Counted from the stretch's first letter, positions 9,272-18,178 are shown. The stretch: DNA of 64,000 nucleotides from Schaalia sp. Marseille-Q2122 (GCF_903645355.1 NZ_CAHJXR010000005.1:286983-350982); one strand, 5' to 3'. The notes: generated by a model not told the origin, from the sequence alone. Numbers and translations: made by a program.

Positions 9272-12200
9272 GTGAAGGACACTTCTTCCCCTAACGATTG
9301 GATCGTCGAACGCATGCACCGCCAATACCAGGAAGACCCCTCCTCAGTGGACCAATCCTGGCGCGACCATTTCGCCGGTGCCCCCCAGCAAATTCGACCC
9401 ATCGCCCCCGCCCCTCCCTTCCACAACCCCGCACGGCCAGCCCTCCCCCAGTACGCTCCTGCACCCATCGCAGGCCGGACGCCCTCGAAGCCCTTCCCCC
9501 CACGCGGAGAACACCACGCTGCACCACGCCCCGACCAGGACACCTGGCCACCTGAGGCCTTCTCCCCCGCAGCCCGGGTCGAAGAAGAACGCCCCAACAC
9601 CGTCTCAGTCACCCGCTCCGACCTGCCTCCGGCACCCCCCTCAATCCTCGCTGACGCCACCAGCCCCTACACCCGGCGCGGCATCATCGAAGAGCGGGCC
9701 GCATCCCGCGGTGCAGCCCCCGCCACCGATGACTACTCCGAAGTCCTACGCGGCATCGCCCGCGCCACCGCGAAGAACATGGAAGAGTCCATCCAGGTTC
9801 CCACCGCCACCTCCACCCGGCAGGTCCCCGCCAAACTTCTCATCGAAAACCGGGCCCTGCTCAACACCCACCTGGCCCGCACCGTCGGCGGCAAAGTCTC
9901 CTTCACCCACCTCATCGGCTACGCCATCGTTGAAGCCCTGTGCGAAATGCCGCAGATGAATGTGCGCTACAGCGTCGTTGACGGCAAGCCCACCATGGAG
10001 CACCTCGCCCACGTTGGATTCGGCCTCGCCATTGACGTCCCCAAGGCTGACGGCAGCCGCTCCCTCATCGTGCCGGTCCTGAAAAAGGCAGACCTGCTCA
10101 CTTTCCCTGAGTTTGTCGCCGCCTACCAGGACATCGTCTCTCGCGCCCGCAAGGGCGAACTCACCGCTGACGACTACAAGGGCGCCACCGTCTCCGTCAC
10201 CAACCCCGGCACCCTGGGCACCACCACCTCAGTACCCCGCCTCATGAGCGGACAGGGCCTCATTATCGGCGTGGGTGCCACCGAATACCCCGCCGAATTT
10301 GCGGGCGTCTCCCCCAAGCGCCTAGCCCGCATGGGTATTGGCAAGACCATGTTCATGTCCTCCACCTACGACCACCGCGTCATCCAAGGTGCGGCCTCGG
10401 GTGAATTCCTGCGCCTCGTGTCCCAAAAACTCTCTGGCGAGGACGGCTTCTACGACCGCGTCTTCGACGCCCTCCAGGTGCCCCACCTGCCCTACCGGTG
10501 GGAACCCGACCACGAATATGATCCCGAGCGTGACAAGGGCAAGCCCTCACGCATTACCGAAATCATCCACGCCTACCGCTCGCGCGGACACCTCGCCGCA
10601 GACACTGACCCGCTCGCATACCGCGTGCGACGCCACCCCGACCTGGACATCACCCGCTACGGGCTGAGCGTGTGGGACCTCGACCGCGCCTTCCCCACCG
10701 GCGGATTCGGCGGCGAAAACCAGATGCTCCTGCGTGACATCCTCTTCCGCCTGCGCGACACCTACACCCGCTCCGTCGGCATTGAATACATGCACATCCA
10801 AGACCCCGAACAGCGCGTCTGGGTCCAGCAGCGTATTGAGCAACCCTACGAGCCGCCCACCCACCCCGAGCAGCTCCACATCCTCGACACCCTCATCCAT
10901 GCCGAAGCCTTCGAAGAGTTCCTCCAAACCAAGTACGTTGGTCAAAAGCGCTTCTCCCTCGAAGGCGGCGAGTCCCTCATCCCCCTTCTGGACGCCATCT
11001 TGGCCCACTCGGCCGTCAACGGAATCCATGAGGTCGCCATCGCCATGGCCCACCGTGGCCGCCTCAACGTCCTGGCCAACCTAGCGGGCAAGTCCTACGC
11101 CCAGATCTTCTCCGAATTCGAAGGCAACCAGGACCCCCGCACCGTCCAAGGCTCAGGCGACGTGAAGTACCACCTGGGCACCGAAGGCATCTACACCATC
11201 GGGGACGGCGTGGCCACGAAGGTCTACATGGCCGCCAACCCCTCTCACCTCGAAGCCGCCAACGGCGTCCTTGAAGGCATCGTCCGCGCCAAGCAGGACC
11301 GCCTTGAGGACCCCTCACTGCCCATCGTGCCCGTCCTCATCCACGGTGACGCGGCCTTTATCGGCCAAGGCGTCGTACAAGAAACCCTCAACATGAGCCA
11401 GCTGCGCGGCTACCGCACCGGCGGCACCATCCACATCATCGTCAATAACCAGATCGGCTTCACCACCGGCCCCACCTCAGGCCGCTCCACCCGCTACCCC
11501 ACCGACCTGGCCAAAGGCCTGCAAATCCCCATCCTGCACGTCAATGCTGACGACCCTGAATCCGTCGTGCGCGTGGCGCGCCTGGCCGCCGAATACCGCG
11601 AGGAATTCCACAAGGACGTCATTATCGACATGGTCTGCTACCGCCGCCGCGGTCACAACGAGGGCGACGACCCGTCAATGACGCAGCCTGTCATGTATGG
11701 CATGATCAAGCGCCTGCCCTCCACCCGCGAGGTCTACACCCGCAACCTCGTCGGCCGCGGTCAGCTGACCGTTGAGGAAGCCCAGGCGTCCATTGACGCC
11801 TACGAGGCAGAGCTGGGTCACATCCTCGTGGAAACCCGCGCGAAGGGCTGGTCCCCCGACGAGGTTGAGGGCGACACCCCCAAGGATTGGGAACTGCCCG
11901 AATCTCAGCGCCCCGGAGAGGGCATGATGATCGGCTGGACCTCGGCCGCCGACCCCCAGACCATCGCACGCATTGGCGAGGCTCACGTGGCCTTCCCCGA
12001 CGACTTCACCCCCCACCCCAAGATCGCCCAGCTGTGCGAGCGTCGCGCTCAAATGGCTCGTGGGGAAGCGCCCATCGACTGGGGTTTTGGTGAGCTCTTG
12101 GCCCTGGGCTCCTTGCTCATGGAAGGAACCCCCGTTCGTGTCTCCGGCCAGGATGCGCGCCGCGCCACCTTCGTTCAGCGCCACGCGGTCCTCCACGACA

Positions 12201-13096
12201 ACACCAATGGCCGCGAATTCACGCCCCTACGATTCCTCACCGGCGACCAAGCCGAGTTCGACATCTACGACTCGCCGCTGTCTGAGTACGCGGTCATGGC
12301 CTTCGAATACGGCTACTCGGTGGAACGCCCCGACGCCCTCGTCATCTGGGAAGCCCAGTTCGGTGACTTCGCCAATGGCGCCCAGACGGTAGTCGATGAG
12401 TTCGTGTCCTCCGCCGAGCAGAAGTGGCAGCAGCGTTCCTCCGTGGTGCTCCTCCTGCCCCACGGCTTTGAGGGTCAGGGTCCCGACCACTCCTCGGCAC
12501 GTATCGAGCGCTACCTGCAGCTGGCCGCTGAGGACAATATGTGGATCGTGCAGCCCTCTACCCCGGCTAACCACTTCCACATGCTGCGCGAGCAGGCCTA
12601 CCGTCGCCCGCGTAAGCCCCTCGTGGTGTTCTCGCCCAAGCAACTGCTGCGCCTACCCGCTGCGACCTCCAGCCTGGAAGAGTTCACGCACGGCGCCTTC
12701 CAGCCTGTCATTGACGAGGTCGACGCTGGCGTGCTTGCTCAGGCTGTGGACCGCGTGGTCCTGTGCTCGGGTCGCCTCTACTACGATCTTGTCCGCGAGC
12801 GCGATGCCCGTGGCGAGAACAGCACCGCGATCATTCGCCTTGAGCAGCTCTACCCCCTGCCCACCGAGGACGTGAAGGCCCTCATTTCGCGCTGGCCCAA
12901 CGCGGAACTCGTGTGGGCTCAGGATGAGCCTCAAAACCAAGGCGCCTGGCCTTTCGTGGCACTGAATATGGTGCCTGAGCTTGGCCGCCCTGTGCGCCTT
13001 GTTTCCCGCCCGGCGTCGGCAACGACGGCGGCGGGCCGTGCTGCTCTGCACAAGGAGCAGCACGCCACCCTCTTGGAGGAGACCTTCCGCCGCTAA
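9272..13096 (+). CDS. kgd: Multifunctional 2-oxoglutarate metabolism enzyme (decarboxylase/dehydrogenase E1 fused to E2 acyltransferase domain)
   Basis: A 1274-residue TCA-cycle enzyme of the mycobacterial Kgd/corynebacterial OdhA type. Order: a short 2-oxoglutarate-dehydrogenase N-terminal helix (DWIVERMHRQYQEDPSSVD), a Pro/Ala-rich linker, an acyltransferase catalytic domain (about 115-395) with the active His in TYDHRVIQGAASGEF near residue 368, then a complete E1. The E1 part has a thiamine diphosphate motif starting GDAAFIGQG near 692 and ending NNQIG, a transketolase-like pyrimidine domain and a C-terminal domain. There is no lipoyl domain, as expected for this fusion, which works with the lipoyl domains of AceF in trans. 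GTG 9272 has GGAG six bases upstream and was preferred to GTG 9260. In relatives the protein is inhibited by an FHA protein (GarA/OdhI), which is not in this window. Confidence 0.96.
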   Translation: MKDTSSPNDWIVERMHRQYQEDPSSVDQSWRDHFAGAPQQIRPIAPAPPFHNPARPALPQYAPAPIAGRTPSKPFPPRGEHHAAPRPDQDTWPPEAFSPAARVEEERPNTVSVTRSDLPPAPPSILADATSPYTRRGIIEERAASRGAAPATDDYSEVLRGIARATAKNMEESIQVPTATSTRQVPAKLLIENRALLNTHLARTVGGKVSFTHLIGYAIVEALCEMPQMNVRYSVVDGKPTMEHLAHVGFGLAIDVPKADGSRSLIVPVLKKADLLTFPEFVAAYQDIVSRARKGELTADDYKGATVSVTNPGTLGTTTSVPRLMSGQGLIIGVGATEYPAEFAGVSPKRLARMGIGKTMFMSSTYDHRVIQGAASGEFLRLVSQKLSGEDGFYDRVFDALQVPHLPYRWEPDHEYDPERDKGKPSRITEIIHAYRSRGHLAADTDPLAYRVRRHPDLDITRYGLSVWDLDRAFPTGGFGGENQMLLRDILFRLRDTYTRSVGIEYMHIQDPEQRVWVQQRIEQPYEPPTHPEQLHILDTLIHAEAFEEFLQTKYVGQKRFSLEGGESLIPLLDAILAHSAVNGIHEVAIAMAHRGRLNVLANLAGKSYAQIFSEFEGNQDPRTVQGSGDVKYHLGTEGIYTIGDGVATKVYMAANPSHLEAANGVLEGIVRAKQDRLEDPSLPIVPVLIHGDAAFIGQGVVQETLNMSQLRGYRTGGTIHIIVNNQIGFTTGPTSGRSTRYPTDLAKGLQIPILHVNADDPESVVRVARLAAEYREEFHKDVIIDMVCYRRRGHNEGDDPSMTQPVMYGMIKRLPSTREVYTRNLVGRGQLTVEEAQASIDAYEAELGHILVETRAKGWSPDEVEGDTPKDWELPESQRPGEGMMIGWTSAADPQTIARIGEAHVAFPDDFTPHPKIAQLCERRAQMARGEAPIDWGFGELLALGSLLMEGTPVRVSGQDARRATFVQRHAVLHDNTNGREFTPLRFLTGDQAEFDIYDSPLSEYAVMAFEYGYSVERPDALVIWEAQFGDFANGAQTVVDEFVSSAEQKWQQRSSVVLLLPHGFEGQGPDHSSARIERYLQLAAEDNMWIVQPSTPANHFHMLREQAYRRPRKPLVVFSPKQLLRLPAATSSLEEFTHGAFQPVIDEVDAGVLAQAVDRVVLCSGRLYYDLVRERDARGENSTAIIRLEQLYPLPTEDVKALISRWPNAELVWAQDEPQNQGAWPFVALNMVPELGRPVRLVSRPASATTAAGRAALHKEQHATLLEETFRR

Positions 13097-13118
13097 GGCG
13101 CCGCTCCTCCAACCCCCA

Positions 13119-13165
13119 GGGCTCCCACGGTCACGCCCCCAGATTCGATCGTGGGAGCCCGTTTT
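13119..13165 (+). terminator. Rho-independent terminator of kgd
   Basis: GGGCTCCCACG (13119-13129) and its exact complement CGTGGGAGCCC (13150-13160) form an 11-bp perfect stem with a 20-base loop, followed directly by GTTTT. It begins 22 bases after the kgd stop. Confidence 0.88.
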
Positions 13166-13255
13166 ACGTAAGCTCAGCGTCCACCGGGGTGTGACCGACG
13201 CACAAGTGCACTGCGATAGGTATCGTTGTTTTACACATCCGAGGGAAGGTGACCC

Positions 13256-13855
13256 ATGCGTATCTGCGTTATTGGTGATGAACTGGTAGCAGGAACCGGA
13301 GACCCCCGCGCCCTCGGCTGGGTCGGCCGCGTCATCGCTCGCACCGATTTCCCCGTCTCCCCCATCGTCATGCCACTGGCCGTCCCCGGAGAAAACACGG
13401 CCGCCCTCATGGCCCGCTGGGAATACGAAGTGGTCTCGCGATGGTCCGAGGACGAGCCTTTCTTCTTGGTCGTTGGTATTGGAACCTCCGACATTACCTC
13501 CGGTATTTCCACCCCACGCTCACGCCTGAACCTTGCCAATATCCTTGACCAGGCCGCTTCACGAGGCATCCCCTGTATGGTTGTTGGCCCGCCGCCCCTG
13601 GCAGGGGTCGACCGCGTGGAAATTCAAAAACTCTCCCGAGCCTGCTCTGAGGTTGCCCAACGCCGTGGCCTGCCCTTCGTCGATACTTTTACGCCACTGC
13701 TGGGCCACGACCAGTGGTTTGAGGACATGGCGATCTCGCAGGTCCGTTCCGTCACGGGTGCTACCCTGCCTGGGCAGGCCGGGCATGCCCTGATGGCGTG
13801 GCTGGTGCTGCATCAGGGCTGGTACGAGTGGACGGGCACCGAGCCAAGGGCCTGA
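13256..13855 (+). CDS. SGNH/GDSL-family hydrolase
   Basis: A 199-residue protein with the SGNH hydrolase fold. Block I is a GDS-like start (CVIGDELVAGTGDPRALGW) in which the usual catalytic Ser position reads GDE, block II is AVPGENTAAL, block III GIGTSDI, and a late region ends TGATLPGQAGHALMAWLV. The nucleophile and catalytic His are therefore not standard: I see no GDSL serine and no DxxH in the final block (a GH appears in GQAGHAL). It may be a divergent or inactive member. No signal peptide is present. ATG 13256 has GGGAAGG upstream. It stands alone after the kgd terminator. Substrate unknown; lipid or acetyl-ester hydrolysis is the family norm. Confidence 0.8.
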   Translation: MRICVIGDELVAGTGDPRALGWVGRVIARTDFPVSPIVMPLAVPGENTAALMARWEYEVVSRWSEDEPFFLVVGIGTSDITSGISTPRSRLNLANILDQAASRGIPCMVVGPPPLAGVDRVEIQKLSRACSEVAQRRGLPFVDTFTPLLGHDQWFEDMAISQVRSVTGATLPGQAGHALMAWLVLHQGWYEWTGTEPRA

Positions 13856-14021
13856 GCTTTACTTACTGATCGCTTTTTGTGGGCAGGGTAGGGCGTTCGA
13901 GCCCATGAGCCTCGCTTCGCTTCGGCTTATCTGCCCATCCGCGCCGCGAACGCCCCAGACCACCATGCCCGCGCGACTGCCTCGTATAACACACGGCCTA
14001 CGAGCACGAATCATCACCACT

Positions 14022-14560
14022 GGTACAGCCCAACGCCATTGGTACAGCCCAGCGCCTTCGGTACAGGCCAGCGCCATCGGCACAAAGCACACCACCTACC
14101 AAAGACGCCCACCCATACCCACAGCACCCACACCTACCAACCGCCCCAAACAGCCCGGACACCCAAGCAAGCAAAGCACCCCAGACCACCACCGGTACGG
14201 CTCAGCGCCATCGGCACAGCTCAACGCCATCGGCACAGCCCAAGGCCACTGGTACGGCTCAGCGCCATCGGCACAAAGCACACCACCTACCAAAGACGCC
14301 CACCCATACCCACAGCACCCACACCTACCAACCGCCCCAAACAGCCCGGACACCCAAGCAAGCAAAGCACCCCAGACCACCACCGGTACGGCTCAGCGCC
14401 ATCGGCACAGCTCAACGCCATCGGCACAGCCCAACGCCACTGGTACAGACCAGCGCCTTCGGCACAAAGCACACCACCTACCAAAGACGCCCAACCATAC
14501 CCACAGCGCCGACACATACCACCAACGCCGACACATACCACCAGCACCCGGACTGAGGCA
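14022..14560. repeat. 191-bp tandem repeat block built from 19-bp units
   Basis: The block starts with three 19-base units at 14022, 14041 and 14060 (type GGTACAGCCCAGCGCCTTC). A 191-base module then repeats with exact periodicity: 14079-14269, 14270-14460, and a partial third copy from 14461 to about 14506. Each full module consists of a roughly 115-base unique-looking part (starting GGCACAAAGCACACC) and four 19-base units (14194, 14213, 14232, 14251; and 14385, 14404, 14423, 14442). The two full modules are almost identical. The right end carries two further 19-base units of another sequence (gccgacacataccacca core, about 14516-14553). No spacers are present as in CRISPR. It separates the SGNH gene from bL37. 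Confidence 0.92.
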
Positions 14561-14565
14561 CAGAA

Positions 14566-14598
14566 AAAGTGCCCGGGGCTTTCGCCTCCGGGCACTTT
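14566..14598. terminator. Terminator downstream of bL37 (works in both directions)
   Basis: AAAGTGCCCGG (14566-14576) pairs exactly with CCGGGCACTTT (14588-14598) around an 11-base loop. The A-run on one side and T-run on the other give a U-tract for either strand. It lies just past the minus-strand bL37 stop and also closes the repeat block from the plus side. Confidence 0.85.
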
Positions 14599-14624
14599 CT
14601 TAACGACGAGGTCGTTCCAACGGC

Positions 14625-14699
14625 TCAGGCGTTGGGACGCTTGCCGTGGTTTGCACCGCGCTTGGCGCGTGCACGACGCTTACGGCCACGCTTCGACAT
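14625..14699 (-). CDS. 50S ribosomal protein bL37 (24 residues)
   Basis: A minus-strand frame of 24 codons reads MSKRGRKRRARA then KRGANHGKRPNA and stops at TGA 14625-14627. The very basic composition and the C-terminal NHGKRPN match the tiny actinobacterial large-subunit protein bL37, described from mycobacterial ribosomes. GGAG lies six bases upstream of ATG 14699, and a strong terminator follows the stop, so this is a free-standing gene. It falls below usual gene-caller length limits. Longer overlapping frames on both strands in this stretch are shadows. Confidence 0.9.
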   Translation of the reverse strand: MSKRGRKRRARAKRGANHGKRPNA

Positions 14700-14851
14700 T
14701 TCCGTCTCCATTCAACGATCGAACTCAACTGGGTTATTCTCCCACATTCTGCGCGCCACTCACAACGCGGCTTGACATGATGTGTCCCATTTTGCGCCGC
14801 ACCTGCTCGTGCAACTCGCATGAATGGCACAAAACACAGACAATAGACACT

Positions 14852-15352
14852 ATGAATCTTCTGCGTTTCCTTGCTCGCCCTATGCTCGCTGCCCCCTTCA
14901 TCGTCGACGGTGCCAGCGCTCTTTTCGCCCCCGAATCGCATGTTGCACGCGCCCGCGTCGTCACCGACTCCTGCCAGCCCGTCCTCGACAAGCTCGGTAT
15001 TGAATGCACTGATGAGGACCTCACCCTTGCCTCCCGCGCGATGGGTGCGACCAGCCTCGTTGCGGGCCTCATGCTCGCCACGGGCCGCGCCCCTCGGACC
15101 AGCGCGGCTGTGCTCACTGCCCTGTCGGTGCCCGTTGCCCTCATTAACAATCCCCTCTGGACCGCCCGCACTGCCAGTGCTCGCACCGAGATGACCTCCG
15201 GTCTTTTCCGCGGGCTTGCCCTCACCGGCGGCCTCGCCATTGCTATGACTGACCGTGAGGGCTCCCCCTCTGCAGCATGGCGGGTCCGCAAGTGGAAGGC
15301 CGAGCGTGCCCTGGCCGCTCAGCAGATCCGAGCTGATCACGGCCTGTCCTGA
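14852..15352 (+). CDS. DoxX family membrane protein
   Basis: A 166-residue protein starting MNLLRFLARPMLAAPFIVDG, the normal opening of actinobacterial DoxX proteins, with four hydrophobic segments (about 8-25, 65-82, 88-105, 118-133) and a basic C-terminus. DoxX members are linked to thiol and oxidative-stress complexes (SseA-DoxX-SodA in mycobacteria), but function here is not established. The open frame reaches back to 14039 through the repeat block, which is not credible coding sequence. ATG 14852 has no ribosome-binding site but has GACAAT (14839-14844) exactly seven bases before it, which fits a leaderless transcript. Confidence 0.85.
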   Translation: MNLLRFLARPMLAAPFIVDGASALFAPESHVARARVVTDSCQPVLDKLGIECTDEDLTLASRAMGATSLVAGLMLATGRAPRTSAAVLTALSVPVALINNPLWTARTASARTEMTSGLFRGLALTGGLAIAMTDREGSPSAAWRVRKWKAERALAAQQIRADHGLS

Positions 15353-15360
15353 GGGCGCGG

Positions 15361-16884
15361 ATGTCGCAGCACCCCACCCCCATTGAGGACTCCTACTGGC
15401 CAGCTCCGCTAGCCAGTGCTCCTTTGAGGGCGACGCTCACCATCCCGGGTTCGAAATCCGTCACCGCCAGGGCCCTCCTTCTGGCGGCCATTGCGGATCG
15501 CCCCTCCGTCCTGGAAGGGGCTTTGGCCTCGCGAGATACGGATTTAATGGCCGAGGCCCTGCGTGTTCTCGGTGCCACCATCACAGCCGACCCTTCGGGG
15601 GTCCTCCATATCACGCCGATGCCCACCCCCGCGCTCTTGCCCTTCACTGAACGGGAGATTACTTGCGGCCTGGCGGGAACGGTCATGCGTTTCCTGCCCC
15701 TCATTGCCGCCCTTTACCCGGGGCGGACGCGTTTCGAGGGCGACCCGGAAGCCTCTGCACGCCCGATGGCTCCCCTGCTTGACATCGCCGAGCAGCTCGG
15801 CGCGCAGGTGATCTGTCACGGCGAACCTGGGCGCCTGCCTTTCACCATTGTGGGTGTGCGGCCGCAGGTCAGCGGCTCGTACTCTTTCCCACAGGTGATC
15901 GAGGTGGAGGCCTCCGCCTCATCACAGTTCCTTAGCGCTGCCCTGTTGGTTGCCCCGCTCTTAGGTGTTCTTGACGGGCAGGCGCGTGTGATCTGCCCGC
16001 GTGGCGAGGTCGTGTCCTTACCTCATGTTGAGATGACCGCCGAGGCCTTGCAGGCCCGAGGTGTCCATGTCGCTTACGACCCTGCTTTGCCTGTTCTTGC
16101 GGGTCGGGGCCTTAGTGCTGTGTCCGGCCCTTCGTGGACTGTCACCCCTTCGCGCCCTGAGGGTGGCCATTTCACGGTCGAACCAGACCTGTCGAATGCG
16201 GGGGTATTCCTGGTGGCGGCCATGCTGACGGGTGGAACCGTACGGATTCGCAACTGGCCGACGCGCACCACGCAAGCCGGGGATGCGTGGCGCCACCTCT
16301 TGGCCTCCCTGGGGGCCACCGTCGTCCGTGATCATGATGATCTGATTGTCACAGGGCCCCGGGATGAGCAGGGGCGTGCCTCTTATCCGGGTTTTGACTG
16401 GGATCTGTCTGCGATTGGTGAGCTGACCCCCACGATTGCTGCCCTGGCATTATTCGCTTCTTCCCCGTGCGCGCTGCGCGGTGTGGCCCATATTCGCGGG
16501 CATGAGACGGATCGTCTGGCGGCCCTTGCGGCTGAGATTCGCAGACTGGGTGGCGAGGTCATTGAGTATGAAGATGGCCTGGCAATTACTCCTTCTGTCG
16601 ACCTGCCTCAGGGGCTGCATGCAGCTGACCTTGAGTCCTACGCCGATCACAGGATGGCAACCTTTGGCGCGTTGGTGGGGTTGCGCGTTCCGGGGGTGCG
16701 GGTGGCTGATATTGCCACTACGTCGAAGACCCTGCCCGGATTTGCGCAGATGTGGCAGGATTTCCTCTGTCCTCCAACGTCCGCCGAGCATGGCAACGCC
16801 TCAACGTCGGCGCACTCGCACGTGAAGCCATCTTCTCCTTCGACGCCGTTCCCTTCACCGCTGTCTTCCCAGGAGGCCCACTAA
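15361..16884 (+). CDS. aroA: 3-phosphoshikimate 1-carboxyvinyltransferase (EPSP synthase)
   Basis: A 507-residue shikimate-pathway enzyme joining phosphoenolpyruvate to shikimate 3-phosphate. Motifs: PGSKSVTARALLLAAI near residue 30 (shikimate phosphate binding), GLAGTVMRFLP near 105 (PEP binding; the usual GNAGT has Leu in place of Asn), DLSAIGELTPTIAALAL near 345, HIRGHETDRLAALAAEI near 380, and DHRMATFGALVGL near 425. The C-terminal 55 residues (about 450-507) form a Ser/Pro/His-rich tail beyond the normal family end. The stop overlaps the rsgA start (TAATG), and the same aroA-rsgA order occurs in mycobacteria. The start is ATG 15361, eight bases after the DoxX stop. Confidence 0.95.
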   Translation: MSQHPTPIEDSYWPAPLASAPLRATLTIPGSKSVTARALLLAAIADRPSVLEGALASRDTDLMAEALRVLGATITADPSGVLHITPMPTPALLPFTEREITCGLAGTVMRFLPLIAALYPGRTRFEGDPEASARPMAPLLDIAEQLGAQVICHGEPGRLPFTIVGVRPQVSGSYSFPQVIEVEASASSQFLSAALLVAPLLGVLDGQARVICPRGEVVSLPHVEMTAEALQARGVHVAYDPALPVLAGRGLSAVSGPSWTVTPSRPEGGHFTVEPDLSNAGVFLVAAMLTGGTVRIRNWPTRTTQAGDAWRHLLASLGATVVRDHDDLIVTGPRDEQGRASYPGFDWDLSAIGELTPTIAALALFASSPCALRGVAHIRGHETDRLAALAAEIRRLGGEVIEYEDGLAITPSVDLPQGLHAADLESYADHRMATFGALVGLRVPGVRVADIATTSKTLPGFAQMWQDFLCPPTSAEHGNASTSAHSHVKPSSPSTPFPSPLSSQEAH

Positions 16885-18002
16885 TGGCCCGAGATACCGG
16901 CACTGACGACCCTCGCGTGCGGATCCGCCCCGGCAAGAGGTCACGTCCCCGCACGAAGGTCCGCCCGGATTGGTCGACCAAGCCCCTGGGGCGGGTGGTG
17001 GCTATTGATCGTGGGCGTTATACCGTCGTGTTGGACGAGGGCGGCACCCGCGTGCAGACTGTGCGCGCCAAGGAGTTGGGTCGGGGCACGGTCATTATGG
17101 GTGACCGGGTGCGTCTGACGGGTGACCTGTCGGGCACAGTTGATACCTTGGGGCGCATTGTTGCTGTGGAGGAGCGCGACAATGTGCTGCGTCGTTCTTT
17201 GGAGGATGCTCCTGATCAGCGCGGAGAGAAGGCGATTATTGCTAATGCTGCGGTGATGGTGATTGTTGTGGCTCTGGCTGATCCTCCTCCGCGCACGGGC
17301 ATGATTGACCGCTGTCTGGTGGCCGCCTATGAGGCTGGCATGGAGCCGGTGTTATGCCTGACGAAGGCTGATTTGACTGATCCGAGTACGCTGCTGGATG
17401 CCTACGCGGACTTCAATGTGCGCTCGGTGGTGACGACGCTGAGTGATACTCCCTCGGATAAGGATCTGCACCAGCCTGGGATTGAGGAATTGCGCGAGAT
17501 AATGCGCGATCAGTGGTGTGTGTTTGTGGGTCATTCAGGCGTGGGGAAGTCGACGCTCATTAATGCGGTGGTCCCTGATGCTCAGCGCGCAACGGGCCAT
17601 GTCAATGAGGTGACGGGCCGTGGCCGTCATACCTCGACTTCGTCGGAGGCCTTTGAACTGCCTGGCGGCGGCTGGGTGGTGGACACTCCTGGCGTGCGTT
17701 CTTTTGGTTTGGGGCATGTCAGTGTCGAGGACGTGCTGGCGGTCTTTCCGGATGTGGAGGAGGCCGCTCAGTGGTGTCTGCCGCTGTGTAGTCACGCGGA
17801 GTCGGAGGCGTCCTGCGCGATTGACCGCTGGGTGGCGGGGGCGAAGCCTTTCCCGCCCTTGGAGGTGGCGGTGTCGCTGGGCGATGGCGCGGAAGTGTCT
17901 GTCGAGGCCGAGGCCGCGCGTCGGGTTTCGCGGGCAGCGTCGGTTCGGCGTTTGCTGGAGGCTGTGGCTACTGCTGAGGCGACTTCGAAGGCTGCGCGTT
18001 AG
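16884..18002 (+). CDS. rsgA: Ribosome small-subunit-dependent GTPase
   Basis: A 372-residue circularly permuted GTPase that matures or checks the 30S subunit. After an OB-fold region (about 35-100) the G motifs appear in the order G4 (TKAD near 159), G1 (GHSGVGKST near 215), G3 (DTPGVRSFG near 266). A zinc knuckle follows (CLPLCSHAESEASCAI, near 300). A longer upstream frame exists, but ATG 16884 has AGGAGG at ideal spacing and overlaps the aroA stop. N-terminal Arg/Lys-rich residues (KRSRPRTKVRPDW) are typical of the actinobacterial form. Confidence 0.95.
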   Translation: MARDTGTDDPRVRIRPGKRSRPRTKVRPDWSTKPLGRVVAIDRGRYTVVLDEGGTRVQTVRAKELGRGTVIMGDRVRLTGDLSGTVDTLGRIVAVEERDNVLRRSLEDAPDQRGEKAIIANAAVMVIVVALADPPPRTGMIDRCLVAAYEAGMEPVLCLTKADLTDPSTLLDAYADFNVRSVVTTLSDTPSDKDLHQPGIEELREIMRDQWCVFVGHSGVGKSTLINAVVPDAQRATGHVNEVTGRGRHTSTSSEAFELPGGGWVVDTPGVRSFGLGHVSVEDVLAVFPDVEEAAQWCLPLCSHAESEASCAIDRWVAGAKPFPPLEVAVSLGDGAEVSVEAEAARRVSRAASVRRLLEAVATAEATSKAAR

Positions 18003-18071
18003 CTGGGACCGCCGGGGTCTTAGCGTGGAGTATGCCGAGGCGTTACTGGGAGCGTAGCTGAGGATTATCCG

Positions 18072-18100
18072 CTGACTTTCGGTGTTGTTCAGGCTATGCT
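18072..18100 (+). promoter_or_regulatory. Promoter of the small membrane protein gene
   Basis: CTGACT (18072-18077) and TATGCT (18095-18100) resemble -35 and -10 hexamers with a 17-base spacer. They lie about 80 bases before the GTG at 18179 and just before a perfect inverted repeat. Confidence 0.55.
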
Positions 18101-18102
18101 GG

Positions 18103-18123
18103 TGATGCACATACTGTGCATCA
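18103..18123. promoter_or_regulatory. Perfect inverted repeat at the expected transcription start
   Basis: TGATGCAC-ATACT-GTGCATCA has two perfect 8-base arms. It begins three bases after the -10 hexamer, so it covers the likely +1. It could be a repressor operator or a 5' hairpin of the transcript; the position favours an operator. Confidence 0.55.
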
Positions 18124-18178
18124 CATCACAAGGTGGTCACCAGTTAGTCACAAGAGAATCACAAGGGAGTGATTGATC

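Noticed and set aside
14022..14560. CRISPR array
   Set aside because: The 19-base units abut without spacers and the 115-base parts between groups are identical to each other; no cas gene is present.
13998..14595. Three overlapping minus-strand frames (starts near 14192, 14383, 14595) encoding repeated hydrophobic, Cys-rich peptides
   Set aside because: They recur every 191 bases because the DNA repeats, have no ribosome-binding sites, and their composition is unlike the neighbouring genes.
14039..14851. Long N-terminal extension of the DoxX gene through the repeat block
   Set aside because: It consists of translated 19-base and 191-base repeats in shifting frames and precedes a normal DoxX start at 14852.
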